Source of the DNA: Adineta vaga
Lineage: Eukaryota > Rotifera
Length of the DNA stretch: 64,000 nt
Direction of reading: 5' to 3'
Assembly: GCA_021613535.1 (NCBI GenBank)
Contig: CP075493.1
Coordinates: 9,610,001-9,674,000, forward strand
A program made the position numbers and the translations under genes. Shown in pieces: positions 36,516-47,252 of the stretch (position 1 is its first letter; the number at the start of each line of letters is the position of its first letter). The notes under the pieces were generated by a model, which was not told the DNA's origin, searched no databases, and saw only the letters and a program-made list of their open reading frames with translations.

Positions 36516-38146
36516 ATATGTTAAACAATCAATTTAAACATTGATATTTGCTAATTCAAGAAGTTTCATATTGTACATTTCTTTTCTCTGATTTTTCTTT
36601 CTATGTGTGTGTGTATGCTTATTTAAACCATCATTTAAAATGCGATAAGATTGTTAACTAATGTCTAAAGTGTATTTATCAATGTAAAGAGAAGCATTTT
36701 TTGTCGCTGGTTTCTAGATCGTGTAATAAATATGACACCTTTTCCTTTGCTCTTATAAAAAAAACAACGTCACGTTATAGTTTATCAGAATGAGAAAGAT
36801 CACATGTATGGATGATATTCTTTTCACTGTTGTGATTCCGGAATTGTTATTGTGCGTTCGTAGAAAAGCTGACAAAATATCGTTGGGTAAAAGGGTTTCG
36901 ATAGGTAGGAACGTGCGACAAATTTCAACATTCATGAAAATTTATGTAACATGTAACAAGTCATTTTGGATATACGAGAATATTCTTATCGCTTTTGTTT
37001 GCATTGATTACTAGCACACTACATTCGTCATACAGACTAAAGGTAGTTGTATTATAGCAATGACTTTATCTAAAGTGTAGATTCTGATTCATTTTCATCT
37101 AGGTGAATAGTATTAGGTAGTAGTTTTGTTACGAAATATTTTATCGTTGGAATTGATTAATATGAATGTCGACTTTTTAATGCGACTGATCGAATATGCA
37201 CAAAAGGTTTGGTTTGTTTTTGTAGAATGAAATAACATTGTTTTGTATAAAACCAAACGAGACATCTCCATAAAAGTGTGAGAAAGTATAGAATACTTGA
37301 ACATTTCAATAAAAACAATAGAATAGGAAGTTGAAGATTGATTTTATAGAAATGACACTCTTGTTGTTTTTTTGTCATAAATGTTGAATAAAAGATTAAC
37401 ATCAGTATTTTCTTATAATTCTTCGTAGGTAATGAATCCTCATGATCACATTGTCGAATGATCAGAGATATCAGAGGTTCTTCGAACTGTTTCCATAGAA
37501 AATCCAAATAATAGAGAAGAAATAGAATGATGCATAAAAATGTTTTAATCATGTTACTGTAGTAATTATTGCCTTTGAAAAAAATCGCCGATAATCAATT
37601 GCAATGTAGATATAAATATTATAGAATTGAAAATACTGATAAATTTATACAATAGAACAATTGAAAATGAATAATGAATTTCATCACACGTATCAAATAA
37701 ATATTTGTTAAAAAAGGTTAATAGTTGGGTGAAATATGAAGTATTTGATTCAAATTTATATGACCATTGTGTACGGGATTGGAATCGTGTGTAACAACGA
37801 CGGTAAATAATTGTAAATAGTTTTGAATGAGAATTATAGATTTGAGTAGGATAGATAAAATAGAATGAGAGAAAAAAAGTAATGATAGATAGGACAATAA
37901 GCTGCTGATAGTTATGATAGAAAGGCATTAGCGCAAATAATTTTTAAATTTTATTTGCTTAGATACAATGTTCCTGAGAAAAAAAATTGTTAATAAGTTA
38001 AAACCGAAGAAGAGGATCTATGAATACTCAAAGGCATTTATAGATACTGATTATTTATTCTTTGGAAAATAGTTTTTATTGTAAAAGATCATGCGTTCAA
38101 CATCTACGAATACACTGATAGAATAGATGAAGAAAAAACATGAGAG
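36516..38146. other. Intergenic; two weak open frames only
   Basis: On the minus strand two adjacent open frames (37928..37566, 120 aa, and 37552..37157, 131 aa) both contain hydrophobic spans and Cys residues, separated by a stop and 13 bases. I cannot join them by a credible intron or recognise them. They could be a decayed or novel membrane-protein gene, or chance in AT-rich DNA. Nothing else seen. Confidence 0.25.
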
Positions 38147-39317
38147 TTATTTCAATCGTTGACGGAGTTGATCTGCCTGATCTTGTTTTAAACCAATGTA
38201 TAATTCCACTTCATTTGTTGATGTTGGTAAAATTAAAACCAATCCATCCCATCGACCAGGTGGCAATGCAATACGTAGGTGGTCCTTGTCCAAAATCAAT
38301 TTGATAGGCCGGAAAACGAGACCAATTTGTGAAAGATAAATCTTTTCCTAAAAATGACTGAAAACCTGGATAGATTTTGGTTGATGCTTTTTGAATCATG
38401 GCAAGACCTGATGTGTAATCCTTTGTCATACGTTGTTTCTTCTCTTTATTAATTTGTTCAGCTAATTCATTGACAGATTTCGTTGCTAGATCATTCATTT
38501 GAAATTGAAAACAAACAAAGAAGTTACAGTTACCAAAGTAATCTGGACTAAGTCCAAATTCATCACGGCCATTACTTGCCATACCAACATTAACTGTCTC
38601 ATCTGATGATATTCCACGTATTTGACTAATGGTTTGAGTTAACCAAGCAACTAGAACATCGTTGAATGATAAATTCGTTGTTGTAATTTTTAATTTATTG
38701 AATAAATCTTGTTTGTTTAATTTTACCACTAGAACATCCATTGAGGGCATTTCAGTAAAAGAAAATGTTGGTGGTTTGGTTGTATATTCAATATGATCAT
38801 AATGAACATCCGTTCCTGGTTGTAATAGTGATCGATTGAAATCAAAAGTTTGTATTTTAGAATTATCTTTTTGTAAGAACCATTTCGAAAATTGATCGAT
38901 TAATCTAAAAAATCCATGTCCATCGGAGAAATGATGATGAACGCCAAATGCTAGTAATGTTCCATCCTGAAGATTGACTTGATGAAGAAAAACCAATGGT
39001 GATATATCTGTTGGTATAGCTGAATATGGAAATATGTTGAGTTCTTGAAAACTACAATCAATATAATGAGAAACAGATACATCTGGTTGTTCAGCTCGAC
39101 TGAATACCGTATTCGAATCTGTAGTTGATTCGATTAATTGACCATAGTTTGGTTTATTAGGATCATAAATAATTTGACCAAATGCAGTTGGACAAAATTG
39201 TTGAAGAAAATCAATGAACGATTTTTCTAAGTCATCAATTTTATAATCATATATCCATACTACTCGTGTATAACATTTTGGAATTACAATATCATTTAAT
39301 GAAAGATCTTGTGGCAT
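38147..39317 (-). CDS. BAHD-type acyltransferase, intronless, apparent C-terminal frameshift
   Basis: Starts MPQDLSLNDIVIPKCYTRVV at 39317. The catalytic motif HHxxxDG is present (VHHHFSDGHGFFR, about residue 130), and the structural DFGxG motif reads DFGQGPP near the C-terminus, with the correct separation. BAHD enzymes transfer acyl groups from acyl-CoA to alcohols or amines; they are mainly plant and fungal. The gene has no intron in 1.1 kb, unlike its neighbours. At about 38265-38280 the frame slips: the first frame stops at 38211, but the next frame continues as ALPPGRWDGLVLILPTSTNE and LYIGLKQDQADQLRQ to a stop at 38147, which is what the family has after DFGWG. One extra base explains it. 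Substrate unknown. Horizontal transfer is likely but unproven. Confidence 0.85.
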
Positions 39318-40754
39318 TGTGTTAGTTGAAAATAAAAATGTTATTTTTGAAACTAAACGACACGTCTATTTATCAAGGCTTTACTCGACATATGTCATGT
39401 AATTGCGTAAGATTTTGGCTAAAAAAAAACTTTTACTACCCATGTGTTTGTCGATTGTGATTTTATCATTGTTGTATATTTCGACAAGTAGAACGAAGCA
39501 TGTTACAAAAACCCTCTAGATGGCAACAGTCACCAAATGACATGCAATTCATTCGATTTTGAAATTGCGTAAATACGTGACCTTTTAATATCAAGATTAC
39601 TTAACAAAACGAAAAATTTTATTGAAATCTTACCTAATATAGACGAGATTTCATGCAATAACATTTGATGATAACATGTTAAGATAATCGAAAAGAATAG
39701 TGATGAATGTGTTAAGATACGGGTATTGTATATTGTAGTAGTATTAATGACAAACGACGGTATATTTCGACAATGAATTGTTTTTCTAAAATTAATCCAC
39801 TAGGAATTATTCTTATTGATGATTTTCAAAACTGAAATTATGAATGCTATTACTCAGTGTATAATATCATTTCATTTTGCCTACTATCTTAGCTTATATG
39901 GATCGTATGAATTATTTGTAGAACAATATATTGTTTTTATTAGAATGAACGTGATCGAATAGTCAATGAAATGCGCTGTTTAGCATCTAAATATCATTTG
40001 AATTACAAAATCTCGTAAAGCTGTTCGTTCATTTCTTCAAACATGGACTCGAAATCTTCTTGATGTAGTTATAAATATCTTTCCTTTCGTCTAATATCTT
40101 CATTGATTCTCGAATAAACATACAAATCTTTTCAAGAACGAATATGACAATGATAGAAACCATCAATATTTAGTCAAAAGGGCATTTCATGTCTTGAATA
40201 ATTAGTATTATTCATTTCATTCATGTCAACTTCAATCTCTTATATGATACTATTAACTATAGTTAGTCTTATCGACAAATGAGACATTTCATCGATATTT
40301 AATCGTATCAGTATTTTTGTTCGAAAAAATTCAATTCTTTCTTCTAACGAAGCCATTTATGTACAACATCAACCGACATGTTCCTGCATGACATTCACAA
40401 ATAAATCGTCAATTAGAAGAGAAAACATTACTCATAAGAAGTTTATACATTGAGTATTTGTTTATGTATGTATTCATAATATTTAAATGCGTACATTTCA
40501 ATAGTTTAAGGTAAATACTACATATACATGTTTATGTAATGACATTTATCATAGCTAATTTATTTTTTCAGTTGTGAACGTGACTGCCATTTAATTTAAG
40601 AAAACAATACTTAGATGATTTTAAATCAGTCGTTATTCCATTATAATATTATTTCAAAGGAATGTACATAAAAAGAAGAAGAAGGAGAAGAAGAAAGAAG
40701 ATTATGGACGGAATTGAGCTTTTGTTCGCTGATAGAAAAAATAGTTTGATAAGA
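39318..40754. other. Intergenic, no gene seen
   Basis: 1.4 kb of AT-rich sequence between two minus-strand genes. No exon, RNA gene or repeat array that I can support. Confidence 0.45.
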
Positions 40755-41403
40755 TTATAATAAAACACAATGACAAAAGCATTTTTTATGTGACTTTTTA
40801 TCTAGAGCAACTTTAGCTGCATATTCAAACACTTCTCGTACACCTTCACGTGTTTTTGCTGAACATTCAAGATAGTTTTTTGCACCAATTCGTTTTGCAC
40901 ATAGTAGTGCATCTTCTGTTGTAATAATTTTTTGATTTTGATTTCTAATACGTTCATGTACATTAGGATCATCACGTAGATCACGTTTGTTAGCAATTAA
41001 AAGTATCGGCACATTATGACAATAATGTTTAATTTCAGGTGCCCATTTATCTAATACACACGTTAAACTATCTGGTGAATCGAAAGCAAAACAAATCAAT
41101 ACAACTTGAGTATTTGGATAACCGAGAACACGTAGTCTAAAAAGAGAGATATAATTCAATAGAATATTGAAAAAGAATCGTTTTTTACCGTGCATATTCT
41201 TCTTGACCGGCAGTATCGATTAATAATAATTCAATACGTTTATTATCAATTTCAATAACATGTGTATTGCCTTCGAATAATGTTGGAACATAATCATGAC
41301 AAAATCGGTTGTCTTTAAAAGCATAAAGCAAGGATGTTTTTCCGACATTTCCATTACCGACAACGACTAATTTCTTCCGTACAAAATCGATATCAGATGT
41401 CAT
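40755..41403 (-). CDS. Rho-family small GTPase
   Basis: Two exons (41403..41189 and 41136..40755), 198 residues. P-loop GNGNVGKTS, switch I YVPTLFE, switch II DTAGQEEYARLR, ANKRDL (guanine specificity), and ECSAKTREGVREVFEYA in the Rho order. A short Rho-insert-like stretch is present (DPNVHERIRNQNQK). The end CFCHCVLL is a CaaX box with Leu last, predicting geranylgeranylation, with extra Cys residues that could be palmitoylated. The effector loop departs from RhoA after FE (GNTHV instead of NYVAD), and P-loop residue 13 is Asn. It controls actin or membrane dynamics as a diverged Rho; a 1:1 vertebrate match is not clear. An intron may precede the ATG. Confidence 0.93.
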
Positions 41404-42774
41404 ATTTTTTTGACATGGACCTTTGAAAAAGAAAAATCTATTTGAACAAGTAACAACAAATGACTTAATCAAAACATATTCTTCAACACATCTCATGTTA
41501 AAAGGAAGGATGAAAAAGAAAAACAACATTCGGAAGTTTGATTCTCCTTTTTTCATGATGCTCATCATTCTCATTCACTTATACATACCATAAAAGAAAA
41601 TTTCGTCGTTTTTTATGATTAATATTGAACTTGAGATCAGATAAATTGTCGTCAATTATCTATGTCAATAGTATAATAGTAGGTCGTTATTTGATCTTGA
41701 CAAATCCAATTAGATAAGACACCAGACTGTATATGTCTCTATTCTCGGTTCAATCAACTTTTCTCTGTTCTTTTTTTGTTCTTCTGTCTTTTCTTATGAC
41801 TTTCTCACCCTTCTATATTCTTGATAAATGAAGAATGAGAGAGAAAGAAGAAAAAAAAAGATCGATACGGATCTTCAGCAGATCGACGATGATGAGTGAT
41901 GCCAGAAATGGAGAAAAAATGACAATATAAAGCTATTCTCATGAGTGTCTTGTTATTGTTATTCTTATTTCTAATAGCATTTGATTGCACAGGACAGAAG
42001 AAAAAAAGAAAAATTCGAGACTAAAGATGATTCATTTTCAGAATCGGTTTCTCCTTCTTTTTTTGTAACGATTGGTAGATGTAATACAATTCGTATTTTT
42101 TCTTCAAATCTTACCTCTCACCAGTCATCATTAATTGATAGCTTCATACGCCCTTTTTTCTCCCGATTTTATGACGACCTGTTTATAAAAATGACTCTTA
42201 CCGAGAGCTGATGTCGATTTTATCATTGTAAGTTGATTGACAATACTTTATTTTATAACATGTATATATATATAGATTTCAATGATAGCAATAAGTACAG
42301 CCAAAGAGAGAGAATCGTATGTAAAAAAGAACATTAGATATTTTATTATTCATTGGAAATGGACGTTTAAATAATACATCTACTCTTGCCATTCATTCTT
42401 TCATTTGTATTTCAAATCGAATCATTTGTCGAGATCAATACACTCGATTTCTTTGTGTGTCTATTAAGATTTTCTGGTTTTGATAGTTATAATAGAAACA
42501 GTATTTTTCGCATGGAATATCAGAAGGAAATAGATATTGATTGAAAGTAAAGCTATTTCGCTTGATTTAATCTTTCCATTTTAAACTATTTGTATGAAAA
42601 ATAATAACAGAAAAGAAAGACAAAGTTCTATTTCCATGATTAATTTATTTTCATACATATTTCTAAAATAGTGACATAGTATATATATATATACACACAC
42701 GCGATTATATATGCATTTCAATAACGAATAAAATAAGAATACGTATATCTGAACAAGAATAGTTGATATTCATT
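41404..42774. other. Intergenic, no gene seen
   Basis: 1.4 kb that includes the leader of the Rho gene and the 3' flank of CYHR1. Short TA/CA runs near 42260 and 42682-42702. No further gene supportable. Confidence 0.45.
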
Positions 42775-44070
42775 CTAAGCTTTATCTAATTGCACCATTA
42801 ATAAACGAAAACTAATTGATGATGACGATAGAATTCGATTGCATTCTTGTGAACTAATCGGTAATTTTAAATATTCTGTTTCGGTATTATTTTGATTGAA
42901 TTCAAAATGATAAATAATCGGTTGAATCGGAATATTTGCCGGATCACCATGTGGTCCTTTGAGAATGAAAAATTTCAAATCAATAGTTTGACTAACTTTC
43001 GATTTCAATACTAATTGATAACTTAATGAACGTGTAACTGTTGTATGTGGATGTGGAATATTATCATTAATACGAGCACGTACTTGCCATTGATATTGTA
43101 AGGCTGTAAAACGTGAAGTTTCAAAATAAAGTTTAGCAACAAAATCATCGGTTCGAAATGGTTTTAAAATTAAATCTAAAATCAGATATTTTCTGTTCAC
43201 TTTATTCTTCATACAAACTTATCAACTTACCACTAACGCTAATTTGATTAAGTGAAAGTAGATCAACAACTGTTTCGAGACATTTTTTTTCTTCATCATA
43301 TGTTTTCTTATGTGCTTGAATAGTACTGATTAATTCAGAGCCGTTTTTTCTCGGATATTGACAAGCAATTAAATGGGATGCTAATTTATGAAAAGAACCA
43401 TTCCATGGACATCCAAGTAATACATAATCACAAATAGTTGGTCTAAAAAGAAAGAATAGAATTGATATTTGAATGACCTTTTTTGAATTCATACCGATCA
43501 AGACAATTTTCTGTTTGATGAATTTTAATTTCGGATCGTAAGAATATCTGACGACAATAATGACATTCAATCGGTAATTCAGAAATGGTTTTTTCTGCAG
43601 CTAAATTTCTTATACAATTTGATTTCGATATTTCACAACGACAATTCGGACTAAAAAGCAAAACAAAAATCAAATTTAATCGAAGAATGCAAATACAATT
43701 ACCATGTTGTTTGTTCATCTTTTAATTTACAATCGGCTAATAAATGATTAAAACAAGATGCACACATAAGATGACCATTGACACACTAAAAATCGAACAA
43801 AAAATACTTTCATCATTCGAAAGAAAGAAATTCTACTTGAAACATTGCTAATGTTGAAAGATCCAAACATATACAACATGAAAGAATCGATCCAATTCGT
43901 TCTTCAAGTAAACGTGGTTTATCAGTTGTTTGATTTTTAAATCTCTTTGCTAGTGGTTCATTGATTTCAGTTGAATTGATTGATGACAAATCTGTTGTCG
44001 TTGTTAATGATGGCGTTTCATTATCAGGATTTTGTTGAACATCATTGATCGAAATTGTTGCTTCAGCCAT
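42775..44070 (-). CDS. CYHR1: Cysteine/histidine-rich protein 1 (zinc-finger TRAF-type, ZFTRAF1)
   Basis: Spliced minus-strand gene from the ATG at 44070 (an alternative ATG lies at 44076). The RING-like first part reads [19 protein letters not shown], then [19 protein letters not shown], then [25 protein letters not shown]-type zinc finger follows (CHYCRQIF ... [18 protein letters not shown], with HLIACQYP), and then the conserved C-terminal MATH-like domain with [19 protein letters not shown] and LILKSKV-like strands, LKGPHGDP and YHFEF. The order matches animal CYHR1 closely over its full length. It is a cytoplasmic RING protein, probably an E3 ligase. It is divergent from the DHFR gene. 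Confidence 0.95.
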
Positions 44071-44076
44071 AATCAT

Positions 44077-44461
44077 AAAATCACAACAGAACGAAAAAAT
44101 TTCCACGTGAGCGACGCGTTCAATCAGGTGACGTCATTTTGCCATTGATTGGTTTATCGTGTTAAGATAATGAATTCTTCTAAACCCGGAAGGAATTTCT
44201 TGAATTATTAAAATAAAAATTGAATTTAAATAGATTTTTTTCATGCTCTTAAATATTTTTCGTATATCGAAAACTTCATTAGAATTATATGATTGGTTAA
44301 TTGAAATAACCAATAGAAATACAGGCCGATTATTTCGTCTGGATTTCATAATGTCAAGATAATCACAAAGTAGATTAGATTAGGACAGACGTAGTCTGTA
44401 TTTTCTATATCGTTTTATTTTCTTAATGATTATTTTTCGTCGTTTTTTTTCCAAACTCCAG
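44077..44461. promoter_or_regulatory. Divergent promoter, CYHR1 (-) and DHFR operon (+)
   Basis: A perfect CRE palindrome TGACGTCA at 44129-44136 is followed by a CCAAT box on the minus strand (ATTGG, 44148-44152) within about 60-80 bases of the CYHR1 start. More ATTGG copies lie near 44292. A TTTTTTTTCCAAACTCCAG acceptor-like tract abuts the DHFR ATG at 44462. Confidence 0.5.
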
Positions 44462-45040
44462 ATGACTAAAAAACCATTATCAATTGTTGTAGCATTAGAT
44501 GATTGTAATGGTATTGGACGTGATAATACACTTCCATGGCATATTAAGAATGATCTGAAATTTTTTCGTTATATAACAACAAAGAAAATCGATTCAACGA
44601 AACGAAATGCAATTATTGTCGGACGAAAAACATACGAAACATTTCCAAAACCATTACCAAATCGATTGAATATTGTTTGTAGTCGAAATCAATCATTACC
44701 AAATATAAATTATCCCAATGTAATTCGTGTTGATACATTCAATGATGCTATAAAATATGCAATAGAAGATGCAACAATTGAAAATATATTTGCTATTGGT
44801 GGTGTTTCGATTTATGAAGAAGCCATGAAAACAAATCTTGTTAAACATGTATTTTTAACTCGAGTAAAAGGTGATTTTCATTGTACAGCGGTTTGGTCAT
44901 CATTTAACGTATCGGATTTCAAACGTCTGGAACCAATTCCTGATGAATATCAACAATTTTTTAATCAGTCCGATGAAAATCAAGAGGAGAGTGAAAAAAC
45001 ACCGGCATATCATTTAGAAATTTATGACCGAGATATTTGA
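44462..45040 (+). CDS. DHFR: Dihydrofolate reductase
   Basis: Intronless, 192 residues from the ATG at 44462. I chose this ATG because a strong acceptor (ctccag) touches it; an upstream in-frame ATG at 44426 would add MIIFRRFFSKLQ, which could serve as a mitochondrial presequence if the leader is not spliced. Conserved elements: LDDCNGIGRDNTLPWHIKND (substrate loop), IIVGRKTYETFP (NADPH, cofactor helix), LNIVCSR and FAIGGVSIYEEAM, VFLTRV. The folate-binding acid is Asp (IKND), as in bacteria and many protists, where animal DHFRs have Glu. The enzyme reduces dihydrofolate to tetrahydrofolate for thymidylate and purine synthesis. No thymidylate synthase domain follows. Confidence 0.95.
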   Translation: MTKKPLSIVVALDDCNGIGRDNTLPWHIKNDLKFFRYITTKKIDSTKRNAIIVGRKTYETFPKPLPNRLNIVCSRNQSLPNINYPNVIRVDTFNDAIKYAIEDATIENIFAIGGVSIYEEAMKTNLVKHVFLTRVKGDFHCTAVWSSFNVSDFKRLEPIPDEYQQFFNQSDENQEESEKTPAYHLEIYDRDI

Positions 45041-45100
45041 AAACTTTTTTTTTTTCTTTCTTCTTAAACTCAAGTTTTATATTTTCTGTTAACTTTTCAG

Positions 45101-45557
45101 ATGACATCTAATGAGTCAACATCGACAACTGCTGCTAGTAATGCTAAAGTCACATTTAAAATCACTTTAACTTCAGATCCAAAATTACCATACAAAGTGT
45201 AACTATGATTTGATTTGCTTATATAATCGATCTCATCGATATATTCTAGTTTGAGTGTACCAGAAAATACACCATTTACTGCTGTTTTAAAATATGCAGC
45301 TGAAGAAGTATGTGAATCAGTTTAATCAATGAATAGATTGGAATTTCTTTGTATATTTAGTTTAAAGTACAAGCAGCTACAAGTGCCATTATTACGAATG
45401 ATGGAATTGGAATCAATCCATCTCAAACAGCTGGTAAGATAAATACGACACTATCATTCTGTGAAGATAGATATATTTTGTTATTGCAGGCAATATTTTT
45501 CTGAAACACGGTGCCGAACTTCGAATTATTCCACGTGATCGTGTTGGTTTTTATTGA
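45101..45557 (+). CDS. UFM1: Ubiquitin-fold modifier 1
   Basis: Four short exons from the ATG at 45101, which directly follows aacttttcag. The product has about 98 residues: a Ser/Thr-rich N-terminal extension of 14, then [70 protein letters not shown], almost identical to UFM1 of other animals. The precursor ends VG-FY, where the human one ends VG-SC; UFSP protease would remove the last two residues to expose the glycine for E1 (UBA5). It is used in ribosome UFMylation at the ER (family knowledge). Starts 60 bases after the DHFR stop. Confidence 0.96.
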
Positions 45558-45681
45558 TATCATCAAAATCTAAATTATTCGTTTTGAATATTTAATCTTT
45601 TATTTTAAATAAATAAATATAAATGTTATCGTTATTTCAAGTTTCTTCGGACAAGCATTTATATTCTTCTCTTTTGATTAG

Positions 45682-46567
45682 ATGTCATCTTCTCCTTCAC
45701 AATCTACACTACCAACATTACCAAAATCAGACTTCGATGCAAACCATCTCGAAGAAGAACATGTGCATAAAGTTTATAATAATATCGCTCATAATTTTAG
45801 TGATACTCGTCATAAACCATGGCCACGTGTAGTCGAGTTTCTTCGTTCATTTCCTAGTGGTTCACTTATTCTTGATATTGGTTGTGGTAATGGAAAATAT
45901 ATGAATATTCGACATGATTTAATGATGGTAAAGATTTTCTTTTTAGTTTTGATAATGGATTTTCTTTCTATATTAGATTGGTTGTGATCGAAGTGAAGGA
46001 CTTCTAAAGATATGTCGTGATCGACATTTTCAAGTTTTTCTTTCTGATTGTATGAAAATTCCTGTTCCAACCAATATGTTCGATGGTGCTATTTGTATTG
46101 CTGTTCTTCATCATATTAGTACGGAAGTAAATGAAAGAAAAAAAAAGCGGAATTTTATAGTTTTATATTGATTCTGTTTCTGATATTAGAATCGAAGATT
46201 ATTAGCTTTGAAAGAATTCGTTCGATTATTAAAACCAGGTGGACAAGCATTGATTACTGTTTGGGCAAAAGAACAAGAAGTTGAAAATAAAAAGAGTACA
46301 TATATTACGAAAAATGCTAAATCATGTCCGATTCATCAAAAACATGAGCAAACTGATGAATTAATTATTCATACACCTCGAACAGAATTTCAACGATCTG
46401 ATTGTCTTGTTCCATGGAGTAAACCCGATGAAAAATTATTGAGATATTATCATGTATTTGTTCAAAATGAACTTGAACATATATTGAATCATATATCTGA
46501 AGTGAAAATTTTGAATTCCTATAATGATGATGGAAATTGGTGCATTATATTTATGAAAATAGTTTAA
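45682..46567 (+). CDS. Trm9/ALKBH8-type tRNA methyltransferase (TRMT9B-like)
   Basis: Several exons from the ATG at 45682, which directly follows ttgattag. About 255 residues. The SAM-binding motif I is ILDIGCGNGKYM, motif II CDRSEGLL, motif IV AICIAVLHHIST, then RLLKPGGQALITVWAKEQE. The class is Trm9: a leading DANHLEEEHVHKVYNNIAHN segment and the C-terminal WSKPDEKLLRYYHVF block. It forms mcm5U at tRNA wobble uridines, probably together with TRMT112 (family knowledge). No AlkB domain is present, so this is the stand-alone form. Starts 124 bases after the UFM1 stop. Confidence 0.92.
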
Positions 46568-46598
46568 ATTGATATTTGTTTTACTTTTCAGATAGATC

Positions 46599-47252
46599 AT
46601 GTCGGATGTATCTATTCCATTTCTTTTTCAAAAGTCTGTAGCACTTAGTTCATATCGTGATCGACAATTTCGAGTATGAGAAAATGTTCTTTTTTCTTTT
46701 TCTGTTTTACAAAAATTCAATCTTTTAGGGTAATGAAGGAGAACAAGATAAAAAATTATTACAAAGTACAACACTTTATGTGGGAAATTTATCATTTTTT
46801 ACTACTGAAGAACAAATTCATGAATTATTTTCACGTGCTGGTGATGTCAAACGTATTATTATGGGTTTAGATAAAACAACAAAAACACCATGTAAGATTT
46901 TCTCATTCGTAGATTGTGAAATGCAATTTCTTTTAGGTGGATTTTGTTTTGTTGAATATTATACAAGAAGTGATGCTGAAGAAGCAATGAGATATATTAA
47001 TCAAACTCGTTTGGATGATCGAATTATTCGAACGGATTGGGATGCGGGATTTATTGATGGACGTCAATTTGGTCGGGGAAGAAGTGGTGGACAGGTTAAT
47101 CTTTTTTTTTTTCTATTTCGTTATCGTTTTTTGTCATTGAATTAATCTAGGTCCGTGATGAATATCGAAAAGATTATGATCCAGGCCGTGGTGGTTTTGG
47201 CAAACGATTTAATCCTGGAATGGAAATGGAAAAAGGAAGTGGTCTTGTTTAA
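46599..47252 (+). CDS. NCBP2: Nuclear cap-binding protein subunit 2 (CBP20)
   Basis: Exons join to about 165 residues from the ATG at 46599; ttttcag lies seven bases upstream. RNP2 [22 protein letters not shown]1 [20 protein letters not shown], then [39 protein letters not shown]. The two tyrosines that sandwich the cap guanine in human CBP20 (Tyr20 and Tyr43) are kept as SSYRD and LYVGN. The partner is NCBP1. It binds the m7G cap of nuclear transcripts for splicing and export. Starts only 31 bases after the methyltransferase stop. A CAATAAA poly(A) signal lies at about 47290. Confidence 0.96.

Noticed and set aside
44426-44461. Upstream DHFR start giving a possible mitochondrial presequence
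   Set aside because: An acceptor abuts the ATG at 44462 and other genes of the cluster show the same pattern; kept only as an alternative.
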